Of a DNA stretch of 64,000 nucleotides, positions 36,429-46,870 are shown in pieces (the first letter of the stretch is position 1; each line of letters opens with the position of its first letter). A program made the translations under genes and the position numbers. Source of the DNA: Nyssa sinensis (Eukaryota; Streptophyta; Magnoliopsida; Cornales; Nyssaceae); assembly GCA_008638375.1 (NCBI GenBank), contig CM018037.1, positions 29,510,576-29,574,575 on the forward strand, read 5' to 3'. A model generated the notes under the pieces. It searched no databases. It was not told the DNA's origin and saw only the letters and a program-made list of their open reading frames with translations.

Positions 36429-36862
36429 GACTTGGTTTGGCCCACTTTAAACAGGTCATATAGAGGTGTTTGATTATGTAAATGATGCTTGAGATGTTTT
36501 AGTCAAACTGTTTCATATTTGGGTGGTTTGTTAACCATTTCAGTATGTGGATATCCAAAATTTCCCTGTCATTGTCTCATCCAATTATCAAAGAATTCCA
36601 ATGAATTTGAAGGAATTTTTATTTATTTTTTTAGCTCTTTGAATTGACTTGGTTTGGCCCACTTTAAACAGGTCATATAGAGGTGTTTGATTATGTAAAT
36701 AATGCTTGAGATGTTTTAGTCAAACTGTTTCATATTTGGGTGGTTTGTTAACCATTTCAGTATGTGGATATCCAAAATTTTCCTGTCATTGTCTCATCCA
36801 ATTATCAAAGAATTCCAATGAATTTGAAGGAATTTTAATTATTTTTTTAGCTCTTTGAATTG
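36429..36862. repeat. 217-bp tandem duplication
   Basis: Two head-to-tail copies start GACTTGGTTTGGCCCACTTT at 36429 and at 36646 and end with TTTAGCTCTTTGAATTGA. They differ at only a few positions, so the duplication is recent. It lies just downstream of the GRAS gene and holds no ORF. Confidence 0.92.
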
Positions 36863-37295
36863 AATATGAAGTGGGTGTTTGCGTAAGCGGGCACGCATTT
36901 TCGTGCAAAGCTGTTGTTTATGAAATTATTTGATGACTACACGTGGAAACTGTGTTAGAATCAGATCAGATTGATTTGCGTCATGGATTAGAACATAAGT
37001 TGCGTGTTGGACGACTTTTAATTATTATGATTATTGTGGTGGTTGTTTAATGAAGATCACATCTGAAATTTGTGAGGTTGACCGGAATATATGAAGAAAT
37101 TGGAAAAACAAAGCAATGAGAAAGAAGACACTCTAGCCACTTCCTAGAAGGTAACAGTTACGTTAGATGCTTGAACAGAAAGATCAGGGAAATGTCGTGT
37201 TCATGCATCCGTGGAGGGAGAGCTTACTTGAGAAAGGTATCATTCCAAGTAGGGGCATTATACTTTGAATTTTGTGATATAAATATATATATATA
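36863..37295. other. Intergenic, no gene seen
   Basis: Unremarkable sequence; an (AT)n run occurs at about 37283-37306. Confidence 0.4.
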
Positions 37296-37307
37296 TATAT
37301 ATATACA

Positions 37308-37745
37308 TATAGGTACACATTATTGTCAAATAGTTATTATTTTTGCATTAGATCCAGGTTTGGGAAAAGAGTTTATGATAATTTCTTAACCGGTAATATC
37401 ACACTTATATTTGAATATAATGTAGGACTCACGTGAATTTAGTAGTATTTTCATAGTAATATTATGTTTAAATTTAAATATTTTGCATAATTCACAAAGT
37501 CTTATTTGACAAAATTATCGGCGGACGTTCAATAGTTTGTGTTACACGCGCGCACGCGCGCACACACACACACGTAGGTACACATTATTGTCAAAAAATT
37601 ATTATTTTTGCATTCAGGTTTGAAAAAAAAAAGAATTTGAATATGATGTGGGACTCACGCAATTTTAGTAGTATTTTTTCATCTAGTAATTTTGCGTGAT
37701 TCACGTAAGTCCTATTCTGACAAAAATACCGGCAGTCGTTCATTC
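37308..37745. repeat. Diverged tandem duplication with a CG/CA alternating tract
   Basis: The segment starting TAGGTACACATTATTGTCAAA (about 37310) recurs from about 37575. Both copies continue through a GGACTCACG...TTTTAGTAGTATTTT block and a TGACAAAAAT.CCGGC block. Between them, at 37542-37573, is an alternating purine-pyrimidine run of CG and CA steps. Confidence 0.75.
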
Positions 37746-38940
37746 GTATATTGTTTTTCTTCGAGTTTGATGCATTGAAAGCATACCCAATGCCACAAAT
37801 TATTATTCTATCCAAGTGACAATAAATGCACCATTAGATCTCTCTTTTTATTTATTTTTTGACAAGAACCACTTTGGTCCGTCATGAAAGTAGAATCTCG
37901 ACGACCATAATTTATTTATTAAAATCAACAGGCTATTATGCACAATGAACTCTTTCTTTTTTCTTATATTCAAAGCAACTGAAAAACAATGTTTAGCCAA
38001 ATCTATAATATGAAATCATCTAAATTTAATACATTGTTTATAAAATAAATATGGCTAGTTAATTCAATATAAACTTTTAGATATTTTAGCAAGACCAATG
38101 GATGACTAATGTGAATGATCTAACAATTCACCATAAGCCCAAAATAATATAAAGCCATTAGTTATGAATATACAAATATAAAAAGCTATAGAAATTATTG
38201 AAACCCAATTAAAATAAGAAATTGATTACCAAAATCTATTACGAAAACAAAAACACATTATAAAGAGGTTGTGTGCAGTCGAATAAAAAAACAATACACA
38301 TTCATTTGAACGAACGGGTTTGATAGAATTATTTATGTCAAATAAACACCGTGACATTCTTAGAAACCTTAACTACGTTCGAACAAATCACATTCAAATG
38401 ACTAAGCAAGCGTTTGGATGAGTAAGCAGAAGAAGTGTTTGGATGAGTAAGCTAGTGTTTGGATGTTTTGCATAACTACTTAAAAATGTCCAAATTAAGT
38501 TAATGAGTAGTATGGTCATTTTCATTAGTCAATTTAGCTTATAATCAAAATTAAATTGCCTAAGATCATGAAATTAATTAACCTCATCCCTAAATAGGCT
38601 TAAAATATAAAATACTCAATGAAATAGTGTGAATGAAAATGAAATATATGAACACTATGGTCGTAATTGTCATTTTAGCCGGTTAAACTTTAATTTAAGT
38701 CTTCATCTTAATACTGCTCATGTGATTCAACTAAATCTAATAATTATAAATTCATATTTTACAATAAATTATTGATTTTAAAATGAATGAAATATTTACT
38801 ATTAGATCTTCCCTTTTATTTTATTGAAACTCTTTCTTTATTCTTAATAAGATGTGATTTGTTTAAAAAATCGTATGACATTTCTGGGGTTTCTAAATGA
38901 AATAAAATAAATAATTCAATATTGATCCTCAATTTTAAAA
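37746..38940. other. Intergenic, no gene seen
   Basis: AT-rich. A small repeat of GTTTGGATGAGTAAGC occurs three times at about 38411-38465. No coding signal. Confidence 0.45.
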
Positions 38941-38941
38941 A

Positions 38942-40600
38942 TAGTCATCTATCAGTTGGTTGTCTTGAGTATGGAATTTGATTCTGGTTCACACAATGTG
39001 GCTATAAGCTAGCATGCTTGACCTACAATTCCATTGGAATGAAAGAAAATTGGTCCCGGCATCCAATTGTTGATGGCCACTTGTTTTACATCATTTTCAA
39101 TGGTGAGTCAGTTGCAAGAATTGGATTGTCTTATATTTTTTTGATGAAGTGATGTTATCCTTATCATGACACATTTTACCAGATTTTTTTATTTGTTAAC
39201 GTGGTTGTTCAAATGCTAGTGAATAATATATATACAGTGCTATTAAATGTAGTCTTGGTATGTGCGGGTGCTAGTAAATTTAACCTCTTAGTGTTAGTTA
39301 ATTAAATTTTTTGAACTCACTTGACATGACTAGCACTAATATACTTCATTGACTAGTACTAAAAAGCTGAATTTACTAGCACTCGAAGTTGTATTTATTG
39401 CCAACCGAATAATCACGTCAACAAATAAAAAGATTTGGTAAAATATTATGATAAGGATAACATTGCTCTTGATTCCTGAATGTTAGCAACCAGATCACAT
39501 TAAGAAGGCAAAATGGAAGAATCAAATTCATAATCATCCATCAGTTGGTTGTCTTGAGTATGGAATTTGATTCTGGTTCACACAATGTGGCTACAAGCTA
39601 GCATGCTTGACCTACAATTCCATTGGAATGAAAGAAAATCAGTCCCAGCATCCAATTGTTGAAGGCTACTTGTTATACATCATTTTCGACGTTGAGCCAG
39701 TTGCAAGAATTAGATTGTCTTCTATTTTTTGATGAAGTGATGTTATTCTTATCCTGACACATTTTATCAAATTTTTTTATTTGCTAACGTGGTTGTTCGA
39801 GTGTTAGTGAATAGTATAGATGGTGCTATAAGCTAGCATGCTTGACCTATAATTCCATTGGAATGAAAGAAAATCGGTCCTAGCATCCAATTGTTGAAGG
39901 CCACTTTTTCTACATCATTTTCGACGTTGAGCCAGTTGCAAGAATTAGATTGTCTTCTATTTTTTGATGAAGTGATGTTATCCTTATCATAGCACATTTT
40001 ATCAGATTTTTTTATTTGCTAACGTGGTTGTTCGAGTGCTAGTGAATAGTATATATGATGCTAGTAAATGCAGCTTATTGGTATATGCGGGTACTAATAA
40101 ATTTAACTTCTTAATGCTAGTTAATTAAGTCTCTTGAACTCACTTGATTGCCACTTGTTTTACATCATTTTCGACGGTGAGCCAGTTGCAAGAATTAGAT
40201 TGTCTTCTATTTTTTGATGAAGTAATGTTATTTTATCATGACACATTTTATCAGATTTTTTTATTTACTAACATGGTTGTTCGAGTGCTAGTAAATAGTA
40301 TATATGGTGCTAGTAAATGCAGCTTCTTGATATATGTAAGTACTAGTAAATTTAACTTCTTAATGCTAGTTAATTAAGTCTCTTGAACTTATTTAACATG
40401 ACTAGCACCAACATACTTCATTGACTCGTATCACAAGACTGAATTCACTAGCACTCGATGTCGTATTTACTACCACCCAAATAATCACGTCAACGGGTAA
40501 AAAGATTTGATAAGATGTTATAATAAGGATAACATTACTCTTGGTTCCTGGATGTTAGCAACCAGATCACATAAAGGCGGCAAAATGGAAGAATCAAATT
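38942..40600. repeat. Nested segmental repeat array containing a MITE
   Basis: A unit beginning ATCAGTTGGTTGTCTTGAGT (38950 and 39540) or from its inner part (about 39823 and 40150) is repeated four times with different breakpoints. Copies 2 and 3 are cut short within the MITE part and restart in the upstream part, and the last copy runs to the end. All copies share the order CTACAATTCCATTGGAATG, GCCAGTTGCAAGAATTAGAT, then the MITE arm. The pattern fits repeated unequal recombination. No ORF. Confidence 0.85.
39153..39462. mobile_element. Long-TIR MITE (complete copy in the array)
   Basis: About 310 bp with inverted arms of roughly 65 bp. The left arm begins TGTTATCCTTATCATGACAC and includes ATTTGTTAACGTGGTTGTTC. 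The right arm is its complement, ending TGATAAGGATAACA. Another near-complete copy lies at about 40224-40534. The interior repeats GCTAGT words. Superfamily and target duplication are unclear. Confidence 0.7.
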
Positions 40601-41113
40601 CATAAGATTTTGGCCAACAGAGATTTTTCCTCAAGTAGGAAAGACAGATATTGGAATGATGATTGATTTATTTGTTCTGGCATGTGGATGGGATTTCAAT
40701 TCCTCCACTTCCCATTGCTCAGAAAATTAACAAAAAATTTGTAATCTTCAAGGTTATTGAGAAGGTAGCAGCATATTATTAGGACAAAGGATAAACCATG
40801 AAGTATGAAATACAATAGCCATGAAATGACTTCTGAAAAATGATGCAAAATCATATGCAGACCAGTTTATACTTCAGTGTCATGATGTTGAAAAATGGGA
40901 AAGTATTGAAAGTTTCATTGATGTAAGGATCTCTACAATTTTGTAAGTATCAAGTGATTATTGGCCTCTAAATAGTACTGTAACTTGGAAAGAGGCAAAT
41001 AAATAACTTTACAAGGTCCGCTGAGCTCTCTTTTTGCTTCAAACAGCTCCTTTGCCAATATAGTATCTCCATTTTTACAAAATAATTTAAAACAAAAAAA
41101 TAAAGCCACTCTC
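40600..41113. other. Intergenic between the repeat array and FZR3, with probable FZR3 3' UTR
   Basis: No gene. The last few hundred bases are probably the 3' UTR of the - strand FZR3 gene; the - strand ORF at 40968-41189 overlaps its last exon in another frame and is a shadow. Confidence 0.4.
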
Positions 41114-44100
41114 TTAACGAATATGAGTTCGTCCTAATGACCATAGTCCTGTGTCCTTGACTGGTGCCTGAAATGAAAAGAAAGAACACCGGCTAAGAAA
41201 AGTGGTAAAATTTTGACAAGTGACGAGGGCAGTTCTATTACAAGGGTTGTCAAAAAGTTTCCAATGGCTGTTCAACTAGTGTACAACTGATTGAATCTTT
41301 TTGGCCTGACTTACAGGTGTTTTAATGGATGGGAAGATATTCCAAAACCTCAGTGTCTCATCCCCCGCCCCAGTCACTATTGTCTGCAGAAGAAACAAGT
41401 TCAGACAGACAATAAATTCTCGTACAATGTAACTAACATACCCATGGACAAAGAATGCAATAATATGCTTGAATTATGAAGGATGCAGCACAGTACCTGA
41501 CCATCAGGTGACATGGCAAGATAGAGTACCCGAAAACTATGGCCAGTTAGAGTTGCAACCTGTCAAATATCAATGCATAAGTAAACACGTAACTGACATT
41601 ATGACCAAAGAATTCCAACATCCTCTAAGAATAAAATTTGGTTATCTGAAAAAAAAAGGGTGGATAAACCATAGAAAAGAGCAGAGGATTTATAATGAGC
41701 TAAAACCTAGTACCTTACCTTTGCCATTGAAGGATACTTCCACACCATAATTTGATTCTGTGAATACCCATGAGTGCTTACAAGCTCATTCACATTCTTG
41801 CTCCATGCTAGATTGCATACCTGCAGGTAAAGCAATGTGAAGCGATGAAATCTGGGGAGCATTAGCACAATAAACTTCTTCCTTTAGACTTCAACAGCAT
41901 TGAAATATGGTTGTCAAGACCTATTTAATATTAAGACATAGTGGCGCGTGAAATGGAAAAGTAAAAGCTTTACCTGGCTACCAGTGTCAACACTGTTTAG
42001 TTGATTGCCATTTGTCGTATTCCAGAATCGTATACAACGATCAGCTGTTCCACCTCCAGATGCAAGAAGCCCATTTTGGTGGGGTGACCAAGCAATGGCC
42101 TTTACAGCAGCTGTATGCTCAGTTAGTTTAAGAATTGGTTGCTGAGAGTGCTGATTCCAGACCAAAAGCTGAAACATCAAAAAATATGACAACCAACAGA
42201 CTTAGTATTCTTCATCAAAGGCCTCTTTTGGCATCAAGAATAATCTAATTGATGAGTACCTGATTATCATTTCCACCCGATGCCAGTTCCCGGTCATCAT
42301 GAGACCATTTGAGCCCACATACCTGAAGAATTAACAATACCATAAAGGTTAAATGTAACCCAAAGTATCATCAGTATTTGAGTTACTGGGGGGTTCCACT
42401 CCATAAGAAAGTTGATTTACCTCAGATTTGTGGCCGACAAGCTTGCTAACAAAATCATTTGAGACACGAAGATCATGTTGAAGTATGTTACGGTCTCTGC
42501 TTCCAGAAGATAATATTCGCGAACTCCAAGCCAAGACGCCAGTTCTTGTTTGATGTCCACTCATGGTCCTAACCCTCTTGCACTGGGTCCCATCCCAAAC
42601 CTAAACAGAAGCCAAAATGTTGGGTGAAGAAATGCATGTGTAACTTCATTATAAACATACTAGCCCATAGCACAGTGAAACAGATGCTTGTGTAACTTCA
42701 TTATAAACATACTAGCCCATAGCACAGTGAAACAAATGCAAACGTTAAAACACATAGATACAGGTTCACATCAAATTAGACAATTATTTACCTGAACTTG
42801 ACCAAGATTTGTACCAATTGATATGTATGAACCCTCTCTAGTCCATTGGACCGAGCACACACCATCATTAGGTCCCAAGTCACACAACTTTGTCACCTGA
42901 GAATAAGATAAGCCAATGAAAACTACCTACTCTATGCTCCTTTGTTACTAACTTAGAAACAAAGGTAAGAGACATTTCAAATCGTACTTTACATTGACTA
43001 AAGAGAAAGAATTTAAATTTTTTATTGTTTCATGTCTTATGATACCAAAGGAATATCAAAACTCACTTTGCTGGTTGATGCAGTCCATAAATAAACACAG
43101 GTGCCCAATCCAACTGCAAGGACATTTTGCGAGGACCAGTCGACAAGGTTCAAGTAGAAGTCATCCTGAAGTGATGGCGCATCTAGAACCTGCACTATTT
43201 AACCTTCATGAGCAAACATGTGCTATAATTAACCATATATTTGGTGCCCATAATCCTTTTTTGTTCAGATTTTTCATTTTTGGTGGAGGGAGGGTATTTT
43301 TTTCTGCAAATTTAGCTTGTCCATTCATTAGTTCAAATTTCTTAGTTATCTATCATTCCCTGGTCTAAATAGGTGTATGTGTACAATGTATATAATCACT
43401 TAGTGAACTATTTTATATCTACTGGGAAAACCAGCTCAATCATTTGGCCTAATTTGTATGAGTTTCCATCAATTCCCTAGTTTTATTGTGTGTATATAAC
43501 ATTTTTTGCCTGCGAAACAATTCACATTAAATTGCTGAGAAAATTCAGGAAAATCAAAGCCGAATAAAGGTTTCAAATATGAGATTTTTCACATTTTGGG
43601 ACCCAACAAGAAGAATAAAATGTCATACAATAATGTATAACTTAGTTGAGGTGAGTTTTTTTTTTTCCCCGAAAAATGTAAATAACAACATACAACATAA
43701 AATTTAAGATATTATTTTATTTTTCATAGTTTTCCAGGCAACCAAAAACAATGCTATCTCGAAGAACACATCTCCAGAAACAGAAGGAAAGGAGGAGAGC
43801 TAACAAGTACCTTATGGGGTGTCTTCGGAACCTTCCGGGGCGGCTTGGGAGGTGTCGCAGACTCACAAGAAAGCCCACTGTCATGCCCCAAGATTGATGG
43901 CGAGTACGGAGAATTTGGCCCCGAGTTATCCGTCCTGAACCGCAGCATGTTCTTGCTGGGAGTCATTGGCGATCCCTGACCTGCAGGAGAAAAAGACCCA
44001 AAATCAGACCCAAAAAGCTCTGATTTCAACAACCTAGAATACGCCTCATTTCCGCCTTCTTTCACCGGCGACGCCTTCTCAATAAGCCCGAAAGTGTGAA

Positions 44101-44326
44101 GCCTGGACGACGACCGGCACGGTATGAACCTGTCGCTGCAAGTCACCGACTTCGACGGAGACGACAAGTTCGATATCGTCCGAGGCGACATTGTCCGAGG
44201 TGACTGCAGATTCGATGCGTTCCGCAACGATGAAGAAGAACCCGAGAAGGTTTCGAGGCGTAGTGAAGTTTCAGACATTCCAGCTGGGAGATTAATCCCG
44301 CTTTTTCGTCTGATGTTTGAATCCAT
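41114..44326 (-). CDS. FZR3: FZR3/CCS52B, Cdh1-type APC/C activator
   Basis: WD40 adaptor that recruits substrates to the anaphase-promoting complex/cyclosome and drives degradation of mitotic cyclins. Exons on the - strand: 44326-43811, 43189-43067, 42896-42792, 42600-42421, 42322-42260, 42168-41974, 41820-41719, 41559-41497, 41383-41315 and 41167-41114. Every exon is a multiple of three, all junctions are GT-AG, and the product is 489 aa. The start is the ATG at 44326 ([20 protein letters not shown]); an in-frame ATG at 44461 would add 45 unconserved residues. The C-box DRFIPCR is at 65-71, the CCS52 motif [11 protein letters not shown] at 96-106, RKVPKTPHK at 164-172, seven WD40 repeats span about 180-470, and the IR tail (488-489) docks on APC3. 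The [16 protein letters not shown] N terminus and the SLGRTHIR end point to the B type (FZR3), not to FZR1 or FZR2. Confidence 0.95.
42633..42738. repeat. 52-bp tandem duplication in FZR3 intron 3
   Basis: TGTGTAACTTCATTATAAAC starts at 42637 and again at 42689; both copies continue to CACAGTGAAACA. Nearly identical. It does not touch the splice sites. Confidence 0.9.
43190..43810 (-). other. FZR3 intron 1 (621 bp)
   Basis: The longest intron of the gene, bounded by AAG/GTACTT and TGCAG/GTT. It is AT-rich. The + strand ORF that overlaps it (42994-43368) is a shadow. Confidence 0.8.
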
Positions 44327-44493
44327 TTCTGATTTTTCTCTGAGATTTCCAAATCGTTTTGAGTTCTGATGGAGAAAAAGAATCGATTCGACGAAGATAG
44401 AAAAGGCCTCTTTCTGCAAGCAAAGAGAGGGTGGCTTTTCTAGGGTTTTTGGGAGGGACAAAGTGCAGAGTGCGAGAGACGCAGAATGGGAGT

Positions 44494-44618
44494 CACCAAC
44501 GGTCAGTTTGGTGAGGTTTTTGTGACGCTCTTCTTCTTCTTTGGAAAAAGGATAGGTGGGGTTGCTTTTGTTTACTTTTTGGTCCTACAGAGTTCCAACG
44601 GTCATTTCCCTATTTATA
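44494..44618 (-). promoter_or_regulatory. FZR3 core promoter with MSA-type motifs and TATA box
   Basis: TATAAATA on the - strand at 44611-44618 is a good TATA box, placing the transcription start near 44580 and a leader of about 250 bases. TCCAACGGTCA at 44594-44604 matches the MSA consensus (YCYAACGGYYA) fully, and ACCAACGGTCA at 44495-44505 matches with one change. MSA elements bind three-repeat MYB factors and give G2/M expression. Further AACGG cores lie upstream (44661-44665 and 44879-44883, - strand). Confidence 0.65.
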
Positions 44619-44620
44619 TC

Positions 44621-44898
44621 AAGCTCACACGAGCTGTATGCCTTGGTTTGGTTTCAGTAGCCGTTGTTTTGAATAGTTTATATATATATATATATATATT
44701 ATCCTACGTTGTTTTAATATATGATATACATGTATATATATTAGCCTACGTTGTTTTAATATATGATATACATGTAATTATATATATAATAAATAATTTA
44801 TCATATGATATATATATATATACATACATATAATTATGAAGCTCACACGAGCTGTATGTCTTGGTTTGGTTTCACTAGCCGTTGATTTGAGTAGTTTT

Positions 44899-44935
<37 letters not shown>

Positions 44936-45000
44936 TATATATATTTTCTTCTATCCTACTGTTGTTTTAATCACAATCTATGATATATATGTAATTAAAT
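44621..45000. repeat. 218-bp duplication upstream of FZR3, with AT repeats
   Basis: AAGCTCACACGAGCTGTATG starts at 44621 and again at 44839; each copy continues through CTTGGTTTGGTTTCA and AGCCGTTG into a TATATA tract and GTTGTTTTAAT. A 45-bp block (CTACGTTGTTTTAATATATG) is also doubled within the first copy. The AACGG core is duplicated with it. Confidence 0.85.
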
Positions 45001-46370
45001 ATGTGATAAATAATTTATTGTGTGATATATATGTAATTACATATATGATATATTAAGATTGTGACATGTATATAAGTAGGAGAAATATCATTCTTACATA
45101 TTAATGTGTCATTACTACAATTTGCTACTTCTGCATTAATATGTATTTTTTTAATTTTATATATTTTTTATTTTTTAATTAAAATTAAATAATCATATAA
45201 TTTACGTGTGATTGTATGTAAAATATAATAAAATTATAAAACATATGCAAATAAAAAAAAAACTATCTCCTGCTAAATATAGAGCCAAGTATTATCATAT
45301 ATATATATATATATAGAAAAATGTTATTTCCATTTATTAATATACACTTGCATTCTATGAAGTACACTTTAAACTATTAAATTAATATATATATATATAT
45401 ATATAAATTTTTTGGAGCTCAATGTACATTTTGGAATGAGAATAGGATTACCCAATATATTAAAATATTCAATGATTGATTGCTGGCAAACCCTCCTCCA
45501 TTATAATACACACATATGTAAGTGTGTCTGTATATGCATATATACACACAAAGAGACAGTATGAATTAATGACACCATTTATGGCATCAGAAGTTGGGAG
45601 TGTCTTTAATTTAAAATTGTTTACTTTCTCTTCATTTAAATCAACTATCAAATTCAATTACTCAATGTCCAGCATAATTATATTAAAATAATGTAAATGA
45701 AAATTATTAAAATGAAGATAATGGTGCATATATAATGGATGGGTTGTTATATATTTTTTGTCATCTAATTATGAGATCAACTATTTGCTCCATTCAAGGC
45801 CTCTTATTAATCCACAAGATTAAATCACTTCTAATCAAATCATGTTGTGCCAGTGAGATCCAAATATAGAAATTAACACCATCTTTATTTTTTTTTGAAA
45901 AATTCATTCTCTCTTTTATTTTTATTTTAAAAAAATATTTTTCCCTCAATTATCAAAACTTGAAGTGATAAGTCAACTAAATACATAAAAATATCACCCA
46001 TCAAATTGTAATAAACTATATTGTGTGCCATTGCATCTAGTTGACTTGCCGATTCGGCCTACCTATTCTAATCGAAAAACATTACTCTTTTATTTTATTC
46101 AACTTTTGGCATGATAACATTTCAACAAGCAACAAAATTCTAAAAAATAATGTTACTATAAGTTCGATCTCATATGGGACAAAAATTTTTTAACCATTAA
46201 ATGATTTAAGAATTAAAAATAAAATAATTAGAATAAATAAAAACTCAAATCCGAGACCATCGAATGCTTGAAATATCATGTCTCATATATAAGTTCGAAC
46301 TCACAATAGCATTATCCAATCCTAAAAAACTAGTAAAAAGTCTAGTAAATCATGCATTCTTGTATTTCTA
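45001..46370. other. Intergenic, AT-rich, no gene seen
   Basis: Includes (AT)n runs at about 45297-45314 and 45387-45406. No coding signal; ORFs at 45469-45691 on the two strands mirror each other and look random. Confidence 0.5.
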
Positions 46371-46377
46371 ATATGAG

Positions 46378-46580
46378 CTAAATTTTCAAAGAGAGGATGA
46401 ATGGTGTGGAAGGCTCCACTGGAATTTTCCCCTCATAGGCTGCTTGTTTTGCACAAGCAACTATTAGCTCATGTTCGTCGAGTGGGGTTCTTTGTCGATG
46501 AAACTGAAACAATGTTTGAGAAGTAAGGTTCTCGCCGGTTTTCTTTTTCTTAGCATTTTGAATTATCATGCCCTAACACA
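46378..46580 (-). other. Exon-like fragment downstream of ARP5
   Basis: A - strand frame reads ...LFQFHRQRTPLDEHELIVACA, then KQAAYEGKIPVEPSTP, to a stop at 46378-46380. It is preceded by a possible acceptor (TGTGTTAG at about 46574). Codon use and composition look coding, but I do not recognise the family. It could be a decayed exon, or an unusual downstream exon of the ARP5 transcript. It is not needed by the ARP5 reading frame, which ends at 46871. Confidence 0.3.
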
Positions 46581-46786
46581 AGGCAGACACATTGTTCATC
46601 AAGATGATAAAAGATCAACTGGTAACATAATTTATACAGAAACATATTGATCAACTGCGTTTCGTAGAGGACCAATCATGAGAGAAAATACAGAACGAAC
46701 ATAAATAGACTATATATTTGAGTCCAGCAGAAATGACAAATGAAGGCAAGCCCAGCTGGAGTGGAGTGGTTTGTTTCAAATGTGAG

Positions 46787-46816
46787 TTGCCGTTGCCATT
46801 GCCATTGCCATTGCCA
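46787..46816. repeat. Hexanucleotide repeat (TTGCCA)n
   Basis: About five units of TTGCC[A/G] in the presumed 3' UTR of ARP5. Confidence 0.85.
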
Positions 46817-46870
46817 TCACAAGTTAAAGAGTGGACTGCTTTTGTTGCAGGCCCAGGGTGACCAAAACAA

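Noticed and set aside
38942..40600. CRISPR-like array of repeats
   Set aside because: Units are hundreds of bases long, diverged and without regular spacers; it is a eukaryotic segmental and MITE array.
44327..44461. Longer FZR3 start at the ATG at 44461
   Set aside because: The extra 45 residues do not resemble FZR N termini, whereas the start at 44326 does, and TATA placement makes 44461 part of the leader.
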